From Pseudomonas kielensis (lineage in GTDB: Bacteria; Pseudomonadota; Gammaproteobacteria; Pseudomonadales; Pseudomonadaceae): a stretch of DNA of 64,000 nt. The position numbers and the translations under genes were made by a program. Each line of letters starts with the position of its first letter. The first letter of the stretch is position 1. The stretch covers positions 1 to 64,000 of the forward strand of contig NZ_JACMYG010000021.1 in NCBI RefSeq assembly GCF_014236655.1, in the 5' to 3' direction. Below are positions 45,569 to 54,870 of the stretch, in pieces. Under the pieces are notes generated by a model that was given only the letters and a program-made list of their open reading frames with translations, had not been told where the DNA came from and did not search any database.

Positions 45569-46417
45569 ATGAGGTTTCTGCAAAAAGCCGTGCTGCTCGG
45601 CGGGTTACTGCTGTTGTGCCTGGGGCAGGTGCAGGCGGCGGCCAAGGCCGCCGATGAGGACAAGGCCGCACTGGCCTTGCTGGAAAAGGCCCTGGCCTAC
45701 TACCACGACCAAGGTGACAAGGCGTTTGCCGCCTTCAGTCGCCAGGGTGAGTTTGTCGACAAGGACAAGTACGTTTTTGTGCTCGACACCAAGGGCACCA
45801 TGCTCGCCAGTGGCGGGCCGTCTTCGGCATTGATCGGGCGCGATGTCTCCGAAGTGCTGGGCCCGGACCTGCAGAAAGCCTTCAAGAACGCCTTGCTGGT
45901 GCCTGAGGGCAACGGCATCCAGACCGCCGAGTATCGTTGGCAGAACTGGGCCGACGGCAAGGTCGAGCGCAAGCGTGTGTACTACCAACGCATCGGCCAG
46001 CGAATTCTCGCGGTCGGTTACTACCTGCCACGGGCGTCAGCCGAGCAGGCCAAGGCCCTGCTCGACAAAGCGGCGGCCGACCTGGCCAAGGACGAACAGG
46101 CCACAATCAAATCGATCAATTCCCTGCAAGGCGGTTTCCTGCAGGACGACCTGTATGTGTTCGTGGTCAATCTCGACAATCATCGTTACCTGGCCCACGG
46201 CACCAATCTGCGCCTGATCAACACCGATTTCGGCAAGGTCAAGGACCCGGAGGGCAAACCCGTGGGCGAGCCGATCCTGGCGCTGATGGCCACCCAGGAT
46301 CAGGGCGAGTACGAGTACCGCTGGAAAAACCCGGTCACCGGCAAAGTGGAGAACAAGCACGCCTACCTGAAAAAAGTCGGCAACCGGCTGGTGGCGGTGG
46401 GGTACTACAGCCCTTGA
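45569..46417 (+). CDS. Tandem single-cache-domain periplasmic protein
   Basis: 282 residues with a cleavable signal peptide (residues 1-23, ending VQAA). It contains two repeated sCache-like halves: YVFVLDTKGTMLASGGP with VYYQRIGQRILAVGYYLP, then YVFVVNLDNHRYLAHG with AYLKKVGNRLVAVGYY at the end. Free-standing cache proteins bind small ligands outside the cytoplasm, perhaps for partners elsewhere. There is no enzymatic or signalling domain. The gene converges on the MFS gene with only two bases between stops. Confidence 0.85.
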   Translation: MRFLQKAVLLGGLLLLCLGQVQAAAKAADEDKAALALLEKALAYYHDQGDKAFAAFSRQGEFVDKDKYVFVLDTKGTMLASGGPSSALIGRDVSEVLGPDLQKAFKNALLVPEGNGIQTAEYRWQNWADGKVERKRVYYQRIGQRILAVGYYLPRASAEQAKALLDKAAADLAKDEQATIKSINSLQGGFLQDDLYVFVVNLDNHRYLAHGTNLRLINTDFGKVKDPEGKPVGEPILALMATQDQGEYEYRWKNPVTGKVENKHAYLKKVGNRLVAVGYYSP

Positions 46418-46419
46418 TC

Positions 46420-47928
46420 CTACGGGGCATTGTGTTCGCGGCCGCGCAGCAGTTGATTGGGCATCGCGATGGCCGCCGCCAGTCCCAGCAGCGACACCGC
46501 CGCACTGACCATCAGCAAATGCCGGAAGGTCAACAGCAACTCGGCGCGCAGGGCGTTCTGCGCGTCGCCAGGGGCGGCGTTCAAACCGTCGAGCAGGACG
46601 TTGCCCGAACTGCCTTCACTCACCAGCGACGTGCCCGCCAGGTGGGCGAAGCTGGAGTCCTGCAATAGCGCCAGCAACAGGGCCGACATCAAGGCCACGC
46701 CTACCGCGCCGCCGAGGGCGCGGAACAGGTTGGTGGTGCTGGTCGCGACGCCGATGTCCCGTTGTTCCACCGAGTTTTGCGTGCCCACCAGCGAGGTCGG
46801 GAACTGCATGCCGGCGGCGATCCCGCAGAGCAACATGAACAGGCTGCTCAGGAGCATCGCTTGCGGCGGGCTGTAGGCCATGCCGAGGATTGCGATCGGG
46901 GTCAGCAGCGCACCCGTGAGGATCATCGGTTTGTAGCGTCCGGTCACCGAGGTCCGGCGCCCGGCGTAGTAGGCCCCCATCGGCAAACCCATGGCCAGCG
47001 GCAACAGGTGCAGCGCGGCGCTGTCGGCACCGGCGCCGGTGACGCTCTGAAAGCGCAGCGGCATCAGCACGATCAGGGAAATCGCCTGGAAGCTGGTGAA
47101 GAAAATCGTGCACCAGCACAGCAGTGCATTGCGGTTGGCGAACAGGTGCATCGGCAGCAGCGGTTCGCGGGCGCGGCGCTCGTGCCAGACGAACAGCGCC
47201 AGGGTCAGCACCGCGCCCGCCAGCAGCCCCAGCACTTCGGCACTGCGCCAGGCGTGACCCTGGCCAACCTGGGTGATGCCGAGCAACAGGGCGGTCAGGC
47301 CGATGATCATCAGCAGCGTGCCGAGGTAGTCGATCAGCGGTTTGCGTTGCGGCACCGGCAGGCCAACCAGTGTGCGGTTGGCCACCAGCCAGGCGCCCAG
47401 GCCCAGGGGCAGGTTGATCAGGAACACCCAGCGCCAGGACAGGTACTCGGTCATGAAGCCGCCGAGCACCGGCCCGGCGACACTGGCCACCGCGTACATG
47501 CTGCTGAAGTAACCCTGGTAACGGCCGCGTTCGCGCGGTGGCACGATGTCGCCGATGATCGCCTGGCTGACCGAAATCATCCCGCCGGCACCGATGCCCT
47601 GGATGATCCGCGCCAGGACCAGTTGCTCCATGCTCTGGGCCAGGCCGCACAGCAACGAAGCCAGGGTGAACAGACCCATGCCGAACAGCATCAGCTTGCG
47701 TCGACCGTAGAGGTCGCCGAGTTTGCCGTAGATCGGCACCGCCACCGTCATTGCCACCATGTAGCCGGAAATCACCCAGGCCAGCAGGCTGACGTCCTTG
47801 AACTGGGCGGAAATGGCCGGCATCGACACGGCGACGATGGTCTGGTCCAGCGCACCGAGGAAGATCGCCAGCATCAGGGCGATCAGTACGCTGCGAATGG
47901 CCGGCTTGGGGGATTCAGGTTGGTTCAT
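46420..47928 (-). CDS. MFS drug exporter, DHA2 (EmrB/QacA) type
   Basis: 502-residue, 14-helix transporter. Motif A YGKLGDLYGRRKLMLFG lies after helix 2, and motif C VAGPVLGGFMTEYLSWRWVF in helix 5, with motif D1 ALDQTIV in helix 1. The start MNQPESPKP at 47928 was preferred over one five codons upstream. DHA2 pumps extrude lipophilic compounds; no EmrA-type partner gene is adjacent, so it may act alone. No terminator follows before the converging cache gene. Confidence 0.87.
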   Translation of the reverse strand: MNQPESPKPAIRSVLIALMLAIFLGALDQTIVAVSMPAISAQFKDVSLLAWVISGYMVAMTVAVPIYGKLGDLYGRRKLMLFGMGLFTLASLLCGLAQSMEQLVLARIIQGIGAGGMISVSQAIIGDIVPPRERGRYQGYFSSMYAVASVAGPVLGGFMTEYLSWRWVFLINLPLGLGAWLVANRTLVGLPVPQRKPLIDYLGTLLMIIGLTALLLGITQVGQGHAWRSAEVLGLLAGAVLTLALFVWHERRAREPLLPMHLFANRNALLCWCTIFFTSFQAISLIVLMPLRFQSVTGAGADSAALHLLPLAMGLPMGAYYAGRRTSVTGRYKPMILTGALLTPIAILGMAYSPPQAMLLSSLFMLLCGIAAGMQFPTSLVGTQNSVEQRDIGVATSTTNLFRALGGAVGVALMSALLLALLQDSSFAHLAGTSLVSEGSSGNVLLDGLNAAPGDAQNALRAELLLTFRHLLMVSAAVSLLGLAAAIAMPNQLLRGREHNAP

Positions 47929-48224
47929 GGTGGTCACGGGCAAACCCTGCGGGGGGATGCCGCCAGTGTAAGTCGGTAGCAGGCTATTCGATAGCCTCGT
48001 AAGAATGCTGGCGGGGGTTTTCCGTGACCCTGTTACGCGTGTCGTGCAGGTCGTTATGGCTTAAAAGCGTCAGTCCGACAGGCTAGTGGGTGGTTTTTAT
48101 CCATCCGGTACTTGCATTTTTTCTTGGTGAGTCGGTCAATTGAGCGTGAACACTGAGCCCAAACCTGTACATTTCGCCAATCGGGGCGACTATCGCCCGC
48201 TACGCTGAGGCCTGGACTGACGTT

Positions 48225-49121
48225 ATGAACAAGCCTGCCCTTCCTGCGATTCCAGTATTCAAACTCTACGGTGAAAGTCTGGACTGGCCGACGCCGGACT
48301 TGCTGCATTGCGAAACCATCTCCCAGCGCAGCCGCGAACACCAATGGAAAATCAAACCCCACCGTCATGCCGATTTATGTCAGTTGCTGTTTGTATTCAA
48401 AGGCCAGGCAGAACTCGAAATCGAAGGCCAACTGAGCCGGCTTGACGAGCCTGGGATCCAGATCCTGCCGGCACTGTCGATCCACGGTTTTCGCTTCAGT
48501 GAGGATGTCGAGGGTTTTATCCTGACCCTGGCGGCCCCCCTGGTGGCTCATCTGCACGCTCAACTGGGCCATTCGGTCAACGCCCTGGCCCAGGCCGAAA
48601 GTTACCCGGCAGGCGCTCAGGCCGACTACCTCAATAACCTGTTCAGCGCCTTGCAGGCGGAGTACAACGGCCATCAACCGGCGCGCGAGATGCTCATGCA
48701 TGCGTTGGTCAGCGTGATCCTGGTCTGGGTCAGCCGCCAGGTGATCCAGCGCCGAAGCGTCCACCAGCGTCCGCAGCGCGCCCGGGAATACCTCAATGGC
48801 TTCATTCAACTGGTGGAAGAGAATTATCGCCAGCACGTCAAGGTCGAGGACCTGGCCCATCGCCTGGGGATTTCGGTGTCCCACCTCAACGGCACGTGCC
48901 GTGAGCTGGCGGGGCAGCCGGCGTTGCAGATCATGCACGAGCGCCAGTTGCTCGAGGCCAAGCGCATGCTGACCTACACCAACATGACGATTTACGAGAT
49001 GTCCGATCTGCTGGGCTTCTCTGACCCGACCAATTTCACCCGGCTGTTCCGCCGCCGCGTCGGCATCTCGCCCAAGGCGTTTCGTGATCGCCTCAAGAGC
49101 GATCAGCGCGCCCAGGAGTGA
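48225..49121 (+). CDS. AraC-family regulator (PobR-like)
   Basis: 298 residues. Cupin-like N-terminal ligand domain (HRHADLCQLLFVFKGQAELEIEG) and a C-terminal double HTH (VEDLAHRLGISVSHLNGTCRE, YEMSDLLGFSDPTNFTRLFRRRVGISPKAF). It resembles PobR-type activators of 4-hydroxybenzoate use, but no pobA gene is in the window, so the name is not assigned. 296 bases upstream separate it from the divergent MFS gene. It may control that exporter. Confidence 0.8.
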   Translation: MNKPALPAIPVFKLYGESLDWPTPDLLHCETISQRSREHQWKIKPHRHADLCQLLFVFKGQAELEIEGQLSRLDEPGIQILPALSIHGFRFSEDVEGFILTLAAPLVAHLHAQLGHSVNALAQAESYPAGAQADYLNNLFSALQAEYNGHQPAREMLMHALVSVILVWVSRQVIQRRSVHQRPQRAREYLNGFIQLVEENYRQHVKVEDLAHRLGISVSHLNGTCRELAGQPALQIMHERQLLEAKRMLTYTNMTIYEMSDLLGFSDPTNFTRLFRRRVGISPKAFRDRLKSDQRAQE

Positions 49122-49127
49122 GTGCCT

Positions 49128-49304
49128 CTACCTGAGGGCATTCAGGGTCGCGTTGTGTGGAATGCACTGGTCAACGCCACAACTGGCCGCGACCCTGGGT
49201 TGTTGCCTGGCCTGTTCGACGCGGTAGGCGGCGGTGCCATACAGCGCCAGTGTGGCGGTGCAGGTAATGAAGATCGCGAAATACCGTCTTGTTTTAATGT
49301 TCAT
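49128..49304 (-). CDS. Small membrane or exported hypothetical protein
   Basis: 58-residue frame starting MNIKTRRYFAIFITCTATLA with a basic N-terminus and a hydrophobic helix (8-27), then a short tail holding two Cys four residues apart (SCGVDQC). AGAGG sits eight bases before the ATG. Codon use fits a real gene. It converges on the AraC gene stop. The unknown tail Cys pair could form a periplasmic disulfide. Confidence 0.55.
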   Translation of the reverse strand: MNIKTRRYFAIFITCTATLALYGTAAYRVEQARQQPRVAASCGVDQCIPHNATLNALR

Positions 49305-49429
49305 GGCATCGACCTCTGAACGAATACCCGGGGGTACTACCTATCAGCATAGGTCAGCTGTGCCTGGATGCCATGAATACAGCCTGCGCTTGTAGGCGGA
49401 TATTCAGGGCCGTGATGACGCAATAGCGC

Positions 49430-50335
49430 CTACAGCCCCTCGTCCCATTCCGGCTCTTGCGGAAACCTCACCACCAGAAAGTCCAGCATGCTGCGCAACG
49501 CCGCCGGCATGTGCTTGCGTGAGGCATACACTGCGTACATGTTCATCTGCCGTGGCTCGGCGTGGGGCAGCAGGCGGACCAGTTCGCCACGGCGAATGTG
49601 CACATGGGCCTGATAGCTGGGCAGCATGGCTATCCCGGCGCCGGCCATGGCGGCGCGCAGCAGGGTGCTGGCCTCGTTGGCGCTGATGTTGCCCTGCACC
49701 GGCACCGAGACCTGTTCCCCCGCCTGCTCGAAGTGCCACAGGCTCTTGCCGAAGTAGGAGTGAGTCAGGCAATTGTGCAGGCGCAGGTCCTCCACCTGCT
49801 GCGGTGCCGGGTGTTCGAGCAGGTACGCCGGGGAGGCGCAGATCAGCGAACGACAGACGGTCAGGCGCCGCGCGATCAGGTTCGGGTCCAGGTCGTTGCT
49901 GGTGCGAATCGCCAGGTCGATGCGTTCATCCACCAGGTTCACCGTACGGTCGAGCATTTGCAGGTCGATGCTGACCCCGGGGAAGCGCTTGACGTAGGCG
50001 GCCATGGCATCGGCCAGTTGCGCCTGGCCGAACGAGGTACTGACGCTGATGCGCAGCAGGCCGCGTGGCGCCTCATCCGGCTCGCTGACGGCGGCCTGCA
50101 TGTCGCTCGACAGCTCAAGCATCTGCCGACAGCGGGGCAGGATCTCGCTGCCGGCGGCGGTCAGGCTCAGCTTGCGTGTGGTGCGGTGCATCAGCCGGGC
50201 GCCGACCCAGTCTTCCAGTTCCGCCAGGTAGCGCGACACCACCGGGCGGGAGAGGTCCAGGTGGTCGGCGGCGGCCGACTGGCTGCCGAGGTCGACCACG
50301 CTGACGAACACGCGCATTGCTTGAAGACGATCCAT
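49430..50335 (-). CDS. LysR-family regulator
   Basis: 301 residues: N-terminal HTH (MRVFVSVVDLGSQSAAADHLDLSRPVVSRYLAELEDWVG) and a substrate-binding domain (LRISVSTSFGQAQLADAM, VDERIDLAIRTS). Divergent from the MBL-fold gene across 115 bases, so it probably controls the two genes downstream of it. The start MDRLQAM fits the family. Confidence 0.88.
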   Translation of the reverse strand: MDRLQAMRVFVSVVDLGSQSAAADHLDLSRPVVSRYLAELEDWVGARLMHRTTRKLSLTAAGSEILPRCRQMLELSSDMQAAVSEPDEAPRGLLRISVSTSFGQAQLADAMAAYVKRFPGVSIDLQMLDRTVNLVDERIDLAIRTSNDLDPNLIARRLTVCRSLICASPAYLLEHPAPQQVEDLRLHNCLTHSYFGKSLWHFEQAGEQVSVPVQGNISANEASTLLRAAMAGAGIAMLPSYQAHVHIRRGELVRLLPHAEPRQMNMYAVYASRKHMPAALRSMLDFLVVRFPQEPEWDEGL

Positions 50336-50450
50336 GATTTGCCCGCTTTCAGAAACAAACTATGTCCAAGCATCGCATTTTTTGTAGCGAGTCAGGCAAC
50401 TAAGCTCTGTCCCATCGCCAAACCCGGCCCTCGGAACACGGAGCAGCACC

Positions 50451-51335
50451 ATGATCGGTTTCAGCACCTTCAAACGCCTTTTACTGGCCACCGCCACCCT
50501 CGGTTTTGCCGCGCATGCCGCGGCCGCCACTGCGGCATTGACCCTGGACGTCTATAACCCGGGCACCGCGGCCCTCTTCCCGGTGAGCTCGGTGCTGGTC
50601 AGCGGCGAAAAAGAAGCGATTCTGGTGGATGCCCAGTTCGGCAAGTCCCAGGCCCAGCAGGTGGTGGAGAAAATCCGCGCCAGCGGCAAGCAACTGACCA
50701 CCATCTATATCAGCCACGGTGACCCGGATTACTACTTCGGCCTGGACACCCTGACAGCGGCGTTCCCCAACGCCAAGGTGCTGGCCTCGCAACCGACGGT
50801 GGATCACATCAAGGCCACGGTTGAAGGCAAACTCAAGTTCTGGGGCCCGAAAATGGGCGCCGACGTCCCCGCTAAAACCATCATCCCCGGCGTGCTCAAG
50901 GGCCATAGCCTGAGCCTGGAAGGCCAGACCCTGGACATCGTGGGCCTGGACGGCAAGCAGCCGGACCGCAGTTTCGTCTGGATCCCGTCGATCAAGGCGG
51001 TGGTTGGCGGCGTGGTGGTCGCGGAAAACATCCACGTCTGGATGGCGGACACCCAGAGCGCGCAGTCCCATGCCGACTGGCTGAGCACCCTGGACCAGAT
51101 CGTCAAGCTGCAACCGCAGACGCTGGTTCCCGGTCACTACCTGGGTGACAGCAGCCGCTCGCTGGCCGCCGTGCATTTCACCGCCGAGTACATCAAGGCC
51201 TTTGATGAAGAAACCGCCAAGGCCAAGGACTCCACCGCACTGATCGCCGCCATGCACAAGCGTTACCCGAACCTGGGCGAGGAAAGCTCCCTGGAGCTGA
51301 GCGCCAAAGTCGCCAAGGGCGAGATGCAGTGGTGA
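50451..51335 (+). CDS. Secreted metallo-beta-lactamase-fold protein
   Basis: 294 residues with a signal peptide (about 1-25, ending AHAAAA). MBL fold: the canonical HxHxDH motif is altered to S88-H89-G90-D91-P92-D93-Y94-Y95, retaining one His and two Asp, with a later His in LVPGHYLGD (H229). The HGDPDYYFG form recurs in a distinct MBL subfamily, so it may be functional with a different metal set. Likely a periplasmic hydrolase; substrate unknown. Coupled with the NAD(P)-binding gene 46 bases downstream and divergent from the LysR gene. Confidence 0.83.
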   Translation: MIGFSTFKRLLLATATLGFAAHAAAATAALTLDVYNPGTAALFPVSSVLVSGEKEAILVDAQFGKSQAQQVVEKIRASGKQLTTIYISHGDPDYYFGLDTLTAAFPNAKVLASQPTVDHIKATVEGKLKFWGPKMGADVPAKTIIPGVLKGHSLSLEGQTLDIVGLDGKQPDRSFVWIPSIKAVVGGVVVAENIHVWMADTQSAQSHADWLSTLDQIVKLQPQTLVPGHYLGDSSRSLAAVHFTAEYIKAFDEETAKAKDSTALIAAMHKRYPNLGEESSLELSAKVAKGEMQW

Positions 51336-51381
51336 GTCGTCACCCTGTCGTTAGCCAACCTCAATCACTGGAGCACTGTTC

Positions 51382-51996
51382 ATGAGCAAGATCGCACTGA
51401 TTGGCGCCACCGGCCGTGCCGGTAGCCAACTGTTGGAAGAAGCCCTGCGTCGTGGCCATAGCGTGACCGCCATCGCCCGGGACATCTCGAAGCTCGCTGC
51501 CCGCGCAGGTGTCGTGAGCCAAAGCCTCGACGTGCTGGATGCCACCGCCTTGCAAGCGGCGGTGGCCGGGCATGACCTGGTGATCAGCGCGGCGCACTTC
51601 GCGAGCATCCCGGCCAGCGCCGTGATCGGCCCGGTGAAGGCGGCCGGGGTCAAGCGCCTGCTGGTGGTGGGTGGTGCCGGTTCGTTGTTGTTGCCAGATG
51701 GCAGCCGAGTCATCGACGCCCCGGACTTCCCGGCCGAGTACAAGGCCGAAGCCAGTGCCGGAGCGTTGTTTCTCGACGCGCTGCGCCAGGAGCAGCAGTT
51801 GGACTGGACCTTCCTTTCACCGTCGGCGCTGTTTGTCGAAGGCGAGCGTACCGGCCGTTTCCGTCTTGGCCGGGATGAACTGCTGGTGAGTGCCGAGGGC
51901 AAGAGCTGGATCACCTTCGCCGACTACGCCATTGCGCTGCTGGACGAAGTCGAGCAACCCGCCCATTCGCGCCAGCGCTTCACCGTCGGCTACTGA
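51382..51996 (+). CDS. NAD(P)-binding SDR/NmrA-like protein
   Basis: 204-residue atypical SDR with a Rossmann motif LIGATGRAGSQLLEEAL (5-21). The Ser/Tyr/Lys catalytic triad is not evident. LLVVGGAGSLLLPDGSRV and WTFLSPSALF blocks are typical of NAD(P)H-binding, redox-sensing or quinone-related members. It follows the MBL-fold gene in one unit. Substrate unknown. Confidence 0.83.
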   Translation: MSKIALIGATGRAGSQLLEEALRRGHSVTAIARDISKLAARAGVVSQSLDVLDATALQAAVAGHDLVISAAHFASIPASAVIGPVKAAGVKRLLVVGGAGSLLLPDGSRVIDAPDFPAEYKAEASAGALFLDALRQEQQLDWTFLSPSALFVEGERTGRFRLGRDELLVSAEGKSWITFADYAIALLDEVEQPAHSRQRFTVGY

Positions 51997-52062
51997 GCAG
52001 GGAGCTGGAACCCGCTTCCACAGGGCCAGGTGCTCGCAGATTTTGCATACAGCCATCAAGCT

Positions 52063-52167
52063 TGTGGGAGCGAGCTTGCTCGCGATAGTGGTGTGTCAGG
52101 GACCATCGATGTTGGCTGTGCCGGCCCCAACGCGAGCAGACGGAGCGCCGCCCGGTTCGCCCCACAG
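52063..52167. repeat. REPIN-like pair of REP elements
   Basis: TGTGGGAGCGAGCTTGCTCGCGATAG at the left and a degenerate inverted copy ending GCCCCACA at the right (52130-52167, with GCGAGCAGACGGAGC). It lies in the convergent gap between the NAD(P)-binding gene and the LysR gene. Confidence 0.8.
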
Positions 52168-52191
52168 GGAGAACAGTGGCGCTCCGGCAGC

Positions 52192-53073
52192 TCAACGCGC
52201 CTGCGCCTGCAACACCAGCCACTCCATCAATTCGCGCAACTGCGGTGATGGCCCGGGTTTCTGCGGGAACACCAGGTAGTACGCCAGCCCCGTGCGCACC
52301 TTCAGCGCAAAGGGCATGACCAGCCGTCCGGCACTCAGGTCATCGCCAATCAACGACCAGTCACCAATCGCCACCCCGGTACCTTGGGACGCCACCGACA
52401 TCGCCAGGTCGAGGGTCTCGAAGTGCTGGCCCTTGCCCACCGTACTGAGGTTGACGTCCGCGGCTTTCAGCCAGGCTTTCCAGTCCCGTTGATCCCGCGT
52501 GGGGTGCAGCAGCAAGTGCTGGTCGAGGTCTGCCGGGCTGCGCAGCGGCACCGGGCCATCGAGCAGCGGCTGGGAGCAGACGGGCGTCAGCTGTTCATCG
52601 AACAGGCGCAGCGACGCCAGCGTGCTGTCCGGTGGTACGCCGTACATCACGGCGGCATCGAACTGTTCGCGGTGAAAATCCACCCCATGGTGCACGGTGG
52701 TGGTCAGCTCCACCGGCACGTCCGGACGCTCCTTCTGCCATTGCAGCAACCGTGGCAGCAACCAGCGCATCACGCAGGTCGGGGCCTTGAGCTGCAGGGT
52801 TTCGCGGTGCGCGCCGACCTGTTCCACCGCCTCGTCGATCAGCCCGAACACCTGCTGGATGCGCGGCAGCCATTCCTGGCCCTCAGCCGTCAGGCTTAAG
52901 CCCCGTGCCTGGCGGTGGAACAGCGTGTACCCCAGGTGTTCTTCCAGCCCGGCGATCTGCCGGCTCACGGCACCCTGGGTGATGTGCAACTGCTCGGCCG
53001 CCCGGGTGAAATTGCAGCACTGGGCCGTGATCAGAAACGTGTGCAGGGCGGGGAGGGGAGGAAGTCGTTTCAT
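52192..53073 (-). CDS. LysR-family regulator (GcvA-type)
   Basis: 293 residues. HTH in LPALHTFLITAQCCNFTRAAEQLHITQGAVSRQIAGLEEHLG (here in short: AAEQLHITQGAVSRQI); GcvA-like substrate-binding domain. Divergent from the 2-ketoarginine decarboxylase gene across 159 bases, so it is the natural candidate activator of that operon. An upstream ATG at 53088 is possible but has no Shine-Dalgarno sequence. Confidence 0.87.
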   Translation of the reverse strand: MKRLPPLPALHTFLITAQCCNFTRAAEQLHITQGAVSRQIAGLEEHLGYTLFHRQARGLSLTAEGQEWLPRIQQVFGLIDEAVEQVGAHRETLQLKAPTCVMRWLLPRLLQWQKERPDVPVELTTTVHHGVDFHREQFDAAVMYGVPPDSTLASLRLFDEQLTPVCSQPLLDGPVPLRSPADLDQHLLLHPTRDQRDWKAWLKAADVNLSTVGKGQHFETLDLAMSVASQGTGVAIGDWSLIGDDLSAGRLVMPFALKVRTGLAYYLVFPQKPGPSPQLRELMEWLVLQAQAR

Positions 53074-53232
53074 GGGACGCCAAGGCATGAGGTGAGGACA
53101 TGGCGAGTATGACTTTTTATCGATTGTTGCGGCTACCCGCGGACCGTTCCAATAACGCCATGACTGAGCCCCGTCGCGCAGCAAAAAATGTCGCGCGGGG
53201 TCAGCGTCTCAACGAACAAGAAGGGCAAAGAC

Positions 53233-54870
53233 ATGGCGACGTGCGGCGAAGTATTGGTCAAGTTACTCGAAGGCTACGGGGTCGAGCAGGTGTTCGGCAT
53301 TCCCGGGGTCCACACCGTTGAGCTGTATCGCGGGCTGGCCCGTTCGAGCATCAACCACGTCACCCCGCGCCATGAACAGGGCGCCGGCTTCATGGCCGAC
53401 GGCTATGCCCGCACCAGCGGCAAACCCGGGGTGTGCTTCATCATCACCGGCCCCGGCATGACCAACATCACCACGGCCATGGGCCAGGCCTATGCCGACT
53501 CGATCCCGATGCTGGTGATCTCCAGCGTGCAGTCGCGCAGCCAGTTGGGCGGTGGTCGTGGCAAGTTGCACGAACTGCCGAACCAGGGTGCCCTGGTGGC
53601 GGGTGTGGCAGCGTTCTCTCATACGCTGATGTCGGCCGCCGAGCTGCCGGGCGTGCTGGCCCGGGCTTTCGCCCTGTTCCAGGCCGGGCGCCCGCGTCCG
53701 GTGCACATCGAGATTCCCCTCGACGTGCTGGTGGAAGACGCCGATTTCCTGCTCGATAGCCAGCCAGTGAGCATTACTCGCGCGGGTGCCGCGCCGTCGG
53801 CCGTGGCGCAGATGAGTGAGTGGCTGGCAAACGCCCAGCGTCCGCTGATTCTCGCCGGTGGCGGCTCGATTGATGCCGCCGCCGAGCTGACCCGCCTGGC
53901 CGAGTTGCTGGACGCGCCGGTGGCCCTGACCATCAATGCCAAAGGCATGTTGCCGGCAGAGCACCCCTTGCTGATCGGCTCGACCCAGTCCCTGGTGGCC
54001 ACCCGTGCCCTGGTGGCGGACGCCGATGTGGTGCTGGCGATCGGCACCGAGCTGGCGGAAACCGATTACGACGTGACCTTTGCCGGCGGCTTCGAGATTC
54101 CCGGGACGCTGCTGCGGGTCGACATCGACCCGGACCAGACCGTGCGCAACTACCCGCCGAAAGTCGCGCTGGTGGCGGATGCGCAATATGCCGCCCAGGC
54201 CCTGCTCGACGGCGTGACCAAGCATGCCCTGGCCGAGCGCCGCAGCGATTGGGGCCAGGCCCGTGCCGCCAGCCTGCGGGCTGAACTGGCAAGCACCTGG
54301 GACGCCCCGACCCTGGCCCAGACCCTGTTCCTGCACACCGTGCAGGAGGTCTTGCCAGAGGCGGTATTCGTCGGCGATTCGACCCAGCCGGTGTACAGCG
54401 GCAACCTGACGTTCAACCCGCAGCGCCCGCGTCGCTGGTTCAACTCGTCCACCGGTTACGGCACCCTCGGTTATGCCCTGCCGGCGGCCATCGGCGCCTG
54501 GCTCGGCGGTGGCCAGGCACGCGACACCCGGCCTCCGGTGGTGTGCCTGATCGGTGACGGCGGCCTGCAGTTCACCTTGCCGGAACTGGCCAGTGCCGTG
54601 GAAGCGCGCACGCCGGTGATCGTCCTGCTGTGGAATAACAACGGCTACGAAGAGATCAAGAAGTACATGGTCAACCGTGCCATCGAACCGGTGGGCGTCG
54701 ACATCTACACCCCGGATTTCATCACCGTGGCCAAGGGCCTGGGCTGTGCGGCACAGACCGTCAACGGGGTGGATGAACTCCGTGCGGCGCTGCGTGCCGC
54801 AGTGGATCGCCAGGGCCCGAGCCTGATTGAGATCGACCAGAACCAATGGCAAAAGGCGGTGTTGGCATGA
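53233..54870 (+). CDS. aruI: 5-guanidino-2-oxopentanoate (2-ketoarginine) decarboxylase, AruI-like
   Basis: 545-residue TPP enzyme of the acetolactate synthase/decarboxylase fold. Pyrimidine-domain Glu is in TPRHEQGAGFMADGYA; TPP-magnesium motif GDGGLQFTLPEL to WNNNGYEE is at the C-terminal domain. AruI decarboxylates 2-ketoarginine to 4-guanidinobutyraldehyde in the arginine transaminase pathway. The next gene, an aldehyde dehydrogenase, would oxidise that product. No aminotransferase AruH is present, so the keto acid must come from another gene. Start at 53233 (MATCGEVLV) after AAGGG. Confidence 0.82.
   Translation: MATCGEVLVKLLEGYGVEQVFGIPGVHTVELYRGLARSSINHVTPRHEQGAGFMADGYARTSGKPGVCFIITGPGMTNITTAMGQAYADSIPMLVISSVQSRSQLGGGRGKLHELPNQGALVAGVAAFSHTLMSAAELPGVLARAFALFQAGRPRPVHIEIPLDVLVEDADFLLDSQPVSITRAGAAPSAVAQMSEWLANAQRPLILAGGGSIDAAAELTRLAELLDAPVALTINAKGMLPAEHPLLIGSTQSLVATRALVADADVVLAIGTELAETDYDVTFAGGFEIPGTLLRVDIDPDQTVRNYPPKVALVADAQYAAQALLDGVTKHALAERRSDWGQARAASLRAELASTWDAPTLAQTLFLHTVQEVLPEAVFVGDSTQPVYSGNLTFNPQRPRRWFNSSTGYGTLGYALPAAIGAWLGGGQARDTRPPVVCLIGDGGLQFTLPELASAVEARTPVIVLLWNNNGYEEIKKYMVNRAIEPVGVDIYTPDFITVAKGLGCAAQTVNGVDELRAALRAAVDRQGPSLIEIDQNQWQKAVLA

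Noticed and set aside
48225..49121. Naming the AraC regulator PobR
   Set aside because: Resemblance only; pobA is absent from the window and the cupin domain is shared by many AraC proteins.
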